This document shows positions 57,871-64,000 of a stretch of DNA of 64,000 bases, one piece after another. This DNA is from Strongylocentrotus droebachiensis (Eukaryota > Echinodermata > Echinoidea > Camarodonta > Strongylocentrotidae): NCBI GenBank assembly GCA_035222895.1, contig JAVYIG010006587.1, forward strand, positions 5,001 through 69,000. Direction: 5' to 3'. The number at the start of each line of letters is the position of its first letter. Positions within the stretch are counted from its first letter, which is position 1. The notes below the pieces were generated by a model, which searched no databases, was not told the DNA's origin, and saw nothing but the letters and a program-made list of their open reading frames with translations. The position numbers and the translations under genes are program-made.

Positions 57871-59329
57871 GTGAAAGATAATTAGGTTCAATTTTAAACG
57901 AGGTGCGAATATTATTAAGGGAAATAAAATAAATAAATCAATGTTGATTGTCTGTTTTTCAAGTGCATTTTTGTTTTGTTCATTTGGTACATGATATCGA
58001 TCATCTCGAGGTTTATGTGTTTGTGGTAAAACTCAAAAGAACGGGGGGGGGGAGGGGGAGAGGCAAACCCTCTTTCCATTATTTCTATTTTGGCTAATTC
58101 TAGGACTTTGGTGTGTAGGTTTAGTTGATCCCCGATCCATTTCAGTCCAAACTCCTACAAGCATGCCTGTACCAATAAGCCAATTGGCACACACCCCTCA
58201 AAATCGAAAAAAACAACAACACTAGCTCCGCCCTTGATCACGCAGTCATTAATCAAGTGGGTACATTATTCGCTAACTGTTCGGTCATTGACTTTTCATG
58301 TGAGCTGTCATTACAAGAGGAGACTCACAGTTTCATCGGTAAGACGAATTCCTCATTTCTTTCTTAGCAATTAATTTGATGGTGATGAAATATTTATTTC
58401 GTCCCACATGACCACAATGCGGGGAGGCAACATTATCTAATCAAACCTACAATTTGGAATATATGAATGAAATGAAAATAGATAATAGGGACATGAAGTA
58501 TGCTATTCTAGTGAGAAGGAAAATACAGTTGCAAAATCTGGTACTGGAAATAATTCTAAAATAATCCACTGTATTGTTTGAGTATGTTAAATTTTTTGAA
58601 AAAGCAGTGGCCGAACATATAGCATGAAGGTGAAGAAAAAGGTACCCAGAAATGAAGCAGAAATTGGCGAGGAAATAAGATAAGGATTCGACAAGAGTTA
58701 GGAAAAAGACGGTTAGTTGTGCTGAATGTTGTTTTTAATAAATTTCTTATTATTTTCACACGGTAGCTAAATTTCACAAATATTCATAGTGAGATGCATT
58801 TTGTAATTAGAAAGTTGTGAAAAGGAGACAATAATTAAGAAAGAATAGAGGGAGAGATACACAACGAGAAAGAGAAAGAGAGGAAGAGAGACAGAGAGAC
58901 AGATAGAACGAGCGATCGAGAATGCGTAAATGCTAATTAAAGTGCTACGTGCGAGAAGTGACACGTTCTTGATAAATAGCACATTAAACTCTCTCCATCA
59001 ACAAACAAAGTGCTAATAATTAACAAAGAGTATACTTCTGTCTAGTCCATGTGGACAATTTGAAACAAAAACACTTGATGGGGCCTACTTTCCAGACACA
59101 AAAATCAATTTTTGTCATGACAGATAAGTCACGAGAACCGATCTTCGGCTTTTCTCTTTAATCCGCATAATCGCTAATCGGCTTCAAAACATTCTTAATA
59201 TCTACTCAGGGATATTTCATTATAGGAGGTTTGAGCTGTGAAATCTAACTTGAGGTCAACTATTTAACGCTTTGATATTGTAACTTACCCGCAGAACAAC
59301 ACGATATGAATAAATTAGAGAGAGAATTG
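57871..59329. other. Non-coding stretch
   Basis: Includes a G tract near 58044-58051 and a fragment, TAGCTCCGCCCTTG (58214 on), that resembles the common CAGGGGCGGAGCTA transposon end. No gene supported. Confidence 0.4.
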
Positions 59330-59330
59330 G

Positions 59331-59365
<35 letters not shown>
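59330..59365. repeat. Short GA microsatellite
   Basis: A GA run of about 30 bases. Confidence 0.8.
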
Positions 59366-59993
59366 AAAGTAATGACTTCTTTTTTTCGATTTATTGATGA
59401 AGAGAGTTGAAGATGATTTCAACAATAACAAGAAAATAATTTGCCTCGGCGATAAATTGTATCGTTCGAGCTGAACTTTCTGTAGAGTTTTCAAAAATAT
59501 TGTGAGCGAGCCCCTCCCATGAAATTGATAATGGTTTGATAAATGATTGATATTTACAATCATCAATCATACGATTTGTACGCTGAGGAGATAAAGACAA
59601 ATAACTTTATGTGACATCATAGTGCAAGCACTTTATCACCCACGCAAAAGTTGAAGTAATCTTGCGCGTTTTTTTTATCCACTTCTTCCAATCATTAATC
59701 ACCCTATCTTCTTTCTCTATTTACAATTGTTAATCACCTGCCCTACTTTTAATTTTACTTTTAAGAAATTAAGAAGACATGGCTGAGTTTTAAAGAGGTA
59801 GAAATCCTTCTTAGTAAGTAGATCAAGGTAAAGAAAACTGTACAATGCAGCTGCTTTTAACAATATATTAAAGAAAAGAAAACTATGACTGATGGAAAAG
59901 AAACCCACCCAGAGATAGTTTTTTTTTCTCGACAAATTGATTTTGTAGATTGTTGTGTAGATAGTAATTTTTCCATTGCGGTATGTAACCGCA
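59366..59993. other. Non-coding stretch
   Basis: Nothing recognised. Confidence 0.4.
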
Positions 59994-60160
59994 CTTTAGA
60001 GAGAGGGATAGAGAGGGATAGAGAGGGAGAGAGAGAAAGAGAGAGAGGGATAGAGAGAGGGAAAGAGAGAGAGAGGGGGAGGGAGAGAGAGAGGGATAGA
60101 GAGGGATAGAGAGGGAGAGAGAGAGAGAGAGAGGGATAGAGAGAGGGAGAGAGAGAGAGT
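59994..60160. repeat. GA/GGGATA microsatellite
   Basis: GAGAGGGATA units recur in register (60001, 60011 and later blocks), so the tract has a 10-base sub-period on top of GA. The minus-strand serine/leucine frames are artefacts. Confidence 0.9.
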
Positions 60161-60924
60161 GCAAAAAAAAAGTCCTTGAAAACACCGCATATAAATGATT
60201 GAACCACACACTTGGACATCGTGCTGGCAAATTGAGACATTTCCTAAGAAAGTTCTAAATTGATAATTTTTCATATTTTGTTGGGAACAGGAATTCCATG
60301 AATTAAGGAGAAAGAAAGAAAAACAAAACGTGGGAGCCTGGTTTGTTAGACCATGAAAAAGGGTGCTAAACGAGATATGGATAGATAGGAGGGAAACAAC
60401 TAGTCTGTGTCCAATCTTAAAACCGAAGTGGCATACCTTAGGAAGACAACACCAGATCAATGCTCCCATCTCTCTCGCTCTCTCTTTTATAATAGTAAAA
60501 TGATAATAATTATGATAATAATAATGATGTTAAAAAATGATTTTGATTTCTCTCTCTCTCTCTTTCTCTCTCAGAATCTCAGATTGTTCTCTGAGTTGTG
60601 CCCGCCCCTTTCCCTTATTCTATAAAAGCCTGGAACATACACGGCCAATATCTTCACAATGAAACGTGTGATGAATGTGGGTGTGGCGAATATCAATAAT
60701 GCCGAGCTTATCATAGGGACCGCCCACTCTGAGTGGGAGGTCACATTGCATCGGTAAATGTGTTCATTAGCTCCAAGTTGAAATATCAACCCGATAATTG
60801 CTGATTGTCTATCTAATTATCTTGAAAGTTTGTGTCTCTCTTCAAATTAGCCGAGATTATTCATAAAGATTTGATATCTTTCAGGTATTGTGAAATTTTT
60901 ATTTATAGTTTTGTTGCATCCCTT
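60161..60924. other. Non-coding stretch
   Basis: Includes a short CT run at about 60549-60573. No gene supported. Confidence 0.4.
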
Positions 60925-60928
60925 TTAA

Positions 60929-61468
60929 AGGGGAAGTCCACCCTGAAATTAAGTGAGTTTTAATAGGAGTAGAAAAATGAGAGAAACAAGTCAGTGAAAG
61001 TTTGAGCAAATTCCGATTAAAAATAAGGAAGTTAGGATTTTTTAAGTTGTGATCAATCAAACACAAATTGGCAACTCTATGACGTAAAATACGAGCTCAA
61101 CTTCCATTTGCTTAGTACTAAAAAAATCTAAAATTTTCATTTTCCCTCAAGAAAAATTTCAACCATACATGCACCCTAAATATAATAATTGCAAATATGT
61201 TTTTATACTCCCCCTGCAAGGAACAAATATATATTCCGTCATCAATAACGAAGAAAACATGATTTTATGGAATATTATGCACAAAGCAAATGAAGGAGAG
61301 CTCGTATAATAAGTCACAGAGTTGCCAATTTGTATTTGATTGATCACAACTTCAATAATTCATAACTTTCTTATTTTCATTCAGAATTTGCTCAAACTTT
61401 CACTCACCTGATTTTCTTATTATTCTGCCTCTATCGAAACAAACTTATTTTGGGGGTGGACTTTCCCT
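60929..61468. mobile_element. TTAA-flanked element with ~150-bp inverted arms
   Basis: It opens AGGGGAAGTCCACCCTGAAA and closes with TGGGGGTGGACTTTCCCT, with TTAA outside both (60925-60928 and 61469-61472). The inverted similarity continues inward (GAAAGTTTGAGCAAATTC versus GAATTTGCTCAAACTTTC; TGATCAATCAAACACAAATT versus its complement) for about 150 bases. A TTAA duplication with AGGG ends is typical of Kolobok- or piggyBac-like elements. No transposase; about 540 bases. Confidence 0.85.
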
Positions 61469-61675
61469 TTAAGATATCTCGTGTTTTCAATGATCATTGT
61501 ATCCCTTTAATCAGAGCGTGTAAACTTGGCTTGGAGTACTAGTCGATACTCGCTTCATTGCTTGGTGATAAGTGATATTGTGATGGACTTATTTGGAGTA
61601 AACTTAAACATCATGAACTGTTACAGTTTAATTATATAGGGTACGAACACCAACTATTATACAAAGTGCATTTAA

Positions 61676-62062
61676 AGAGAAGGTTGAGTTCTGGGGAGAG
61701 GTGAAAGATCATTTGTGAGCGTTTTCATTGTTAGTATGCAAGTGTGGAAGAACATCAGAGAACAAAAGCTCCCTGAGAAACATTGGTCTGCAAATGCCTT
61801 CATATTCTAAATATGACATGTAACAGCTTAAAAACGAGGACCTCCTTTTTATACCACATGTTTGTGTAGTGCCATATACATTTATCTGTGTACAGTGCTT
61901 GCTACTTTTACCAAAACTGGGCTAATTAAAAAAGTCTTTTGGATGATTCCAGAACTTTGCAGTACACACCAATACTTATATGCTACATGATCAACATTTT
62001 CTGATCGATTCCACACCGTTTCTGTCACAATGCAATCGCATGACCAAAACTCAACTTTATCT
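61676..62062 (-). mobile_element. TTAA-flanked MITE (AAGTTGAGTTCTGG family), copy 2
   Basis: Ends AGAGAAGGTTGAGTTCTGG and CCAAAACTCAACTTTATCT, TTAA outside each (61672-61675 and 62063-62066). On the minus strand it aligns end to end with 53843-54158 and carries an extra central ~70 bases. It lies 200 bases from the TTAA element at 60929-61468. Confidence 0.9.
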
Positions 62063-62189
62063 TTAATCTCAATCGTTCAGTAGATCCAGCAGGAGAACGT
62101 GCTGCTATCACCACCTAGGTGGGAGGATGCGAGGGGAATGCCTGACATACCAGCACGATCTGAAATGAATTGGCCACACATCGTCACTG

Positions 62190-62300
62190 CAGCCTCGTTT
62201 GGGGTGGTGGTGTAGCACCAGTAGAGTGGCGAGGGGCTCGGGAAGTGTGAGTATGTGTGTGTGTTTGTGTGCGCGCGCGTGTGTGTGTGTGATGGGGGCT
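62190..62300. repeat. GT/GC microsatellite
   Basis: GTGTGTGTGT with a GCGCGCGC centre (about 62252-62291). Alternating purine-pyrimidine, potential left-handed DNA. Confidence 0.85.
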
Positions 62301-63135
62301 GCATAGACGGATTCTCATAGGGATAAAGTTGGATACAACCCCCTCCCTATTGGAACAAAAATGACTTCGATTCATACAATAACTGTACGTTACGCCATTC
62401 ACATAATACTTTTCTAACGTCCTGCCCCCTTATTAAACAATTCTAGCACCACCCTTCAGAGACTATGACATGCACTTGAAACTATATGTATTGTCGATTA
62501 TTATCAAAAGTTAGTGCCCCAGCTACATTTTTACATTCCTGCACGCCTCTTTGAGAGAAAATTTATTAAATGCTTGTATTTCTCCTACAATTGATATATA
62601 CAAACTGAAAGTTAAGGGGAGTCCAGGGCAAATTCACAAGAACATTAAAAAAGGAAATCTTGAAATGAAGTTAACACTGCTAAACACTATGTACGATGGA
62701 TCTTAAAAATGAAGTTACAAACGTAAAAAACCTATCTTTATACATGTACATGGCATTTCTGGTGTCACTGAATACAAGGAAACCTTTATGCTAATCACTT
62801 GAAACAAAAGAACATAATGAATAATATTTTATCTTTTGGATAAAGCCTATACCGTTATAGAGCGAAACGCAAACGTACGAGGCCATGGTGAAAAAGCAAG
62901 AATCGATATAAGGTTAAATCGAGCTATAAAGTTCTATACTCAAAGCGCAGCCGATAGGCAGCCTCTCTAAAAATAAGTTTAGATTATCTTTCCCGACGCG
63001 GTCGTTGCACTTAATCAAATGTTGACACTTGAATGGAGAGGGCTCTTCCTTTTCATCACCAGCCCAGTGCAGTTGCATCTTCACACACTTCAACGCGTTG
63101 ACGTGACCGGAAACACCCACCATAATAGCGTGGAC
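62301..63135. other. Non-coding stretch
   Basis: No gene or element seen. Confidence 0.4.
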
Positions 63136-63139
63136 GTGT

Positions 63140-63215
63140 CCGTACACACACACCCTCCATCCACCTCACACCCGCACTCACTCACACGCACGCACGCGCA
63201 CACAAGACACGCGTC
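63140..63215. repeat. CA-rich microsatellite
   Basis: ACACACAC and CACGCACGCGCACAC runs with interruptions. It is the reverse-complement type of the tract at 62190, about 900 bases away. Confidence 0.8.
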
Positions 63216-64000
63216 AAGCAGACGATGTGTACTCTTCGAATTATGAGGGATAGAGTAACTCAATTACCCGCTCTAATCGATAGGTGTACCCACGGGCCTT
63301 TTGATATATTATCCTGCTGCATCACGGGAAGACCCCCCTCATCACATCCCAGTCCAGGTTGGGAAAACAATAATTGCTAGGGTGCTAGGGGAAGACAGCT
63401 TAAAGGTAACCGCGATCAAGTTTGCTAAATTAAACTGCTATCAATGCTATTTTTAAAGACAAAGTAAAGCAAACGAAATTTGATAACTTTACCGTGTATT
63501 GTCAAAGGAATAGCGGGATTGTAAGGCATTCAATATTTTATGATTTAAAGCAGTTTCAGAAGGTTTTGACAGATGGCGTCGGTGTGATGAGCGAAAGAAA
63601 TCGATGTTGGCAATTTAATTTCATTTTAATCACGGATCGTATTTTGGCGGTGCTTTGTACAAAGTGGAAAAATAGATGAGGTGAGAAAAAAATAATAACT
63701 ATCCATTCATGCAGTGATTTTATATCACCTCTTCGGTCCTTAAACACGTATATCTAGGCATGCCATGAAACTCAGGGGAAAAGATGATCGTGTTTTGAAT
63801 ACATGACCTAGGAATGACGATGTCTTAAAGCGGTTACTCAGTGGTTCTATAAATTCGCTATCAGGACTCACGGTGAAAAGGCAAGGCCAAGGTCAAGTAA
63901 TGCTAAACATTTAACAACTACCCCCTACATTTAAAGAAAGAAATAGAGGAAGAAGTAGAGAACCAGACAGAAAGAAAGACAGCAATAAATAGAAAGAAAG
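63216..64000. other. Non-coding stretch to the window end
   Basis: No gene supported. The last 70 bases are AAAG-rich and may begin another simple repeat. Confidence 0.4.

Overview
The window looks like animal nuclear DNA, most likely from an echinoderm and probably a sea urchin. It is AT-rich and gene-poor. Long GA/CT and poly(G) tracts recur throughout, and TTAGGG-type telomeric repeats occur internally. Many short non-autonomous DNA transposons are present, together with tRNA-derived SINEs that carry a TTTATATAGCGC tail. The organism call rests on my recollection of repeats of this style in echinoid genomes; no marker gene confirms it.

There is no complete protein-coding gene that I can defend. 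Almost all longer open frames are simple-sequence artefacts (poly-SLSL or poly-RERE). Two stretches look like possible first coding exons. One, on the minus strand at 10619-11052, encodes a basic N-terminus, two N-glycosylation sites, one hydrophobic segment and a basic tail, and ends at a good splice donor. The other, on the plus strand at 19977-20138, is weaker: a 54-codon frame between a plausible acceptor and a plausible donor. They point away from each other, 8.9 kb apart. If real, the rest of each gene lies outside what I can recognise here.

Layout. 0-8 kb: a CAGTGGCGTAGC-ended element filled with GA repeats (830-1341), a possible TA-flanked MITE (2667-2820), a foldback element carrying four TTAGGG units (5982-6142) and a GA/GT microsatellite. 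8-20 kb: the candidate minus-strand exon, several MITEs, a SINE and an old inverted repeat. 20-25 kb: the candidate plus-strand exon, a 1336-bp DNA transposon with perfect 17-bp inverted ends and a perfect 8-bp target duplication (20528-21863), then a cluster of a SINE, a MITE with a nested foldback and a GGCCC-ended MITE. 25-44 kb: microsatellites, a 360-bp-offset duplication interrupted by a MITE, a 187-bp tandem duplication, a TTAA-flanked element and a near-perfect 245-bp palindrome. 43-50 kb: three copies of a GTCGGTC-rich repeat, two of them invaded by different GGCCC MITEs, plus local duplications and two related SINEs. 50-53 kb: a GA-rich domain containing a 93-bp minisatellite. 53-64 kb: SINEs, three TTAA-flanked elements (two are opposite-strand copies of one family), degenerate CCCTAA repeats and more GA/GT tracts.

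The strongest biology is the transposon record. At least four mobilisation styles can be read from their ends and target duplications: 8-bp duplication, TA, TTAA and a 3-bp CWG-like duplication. All copies are non-autonomous and contain no recognisable transposase, so they must have been moved by enzymes encoded elsewhere.
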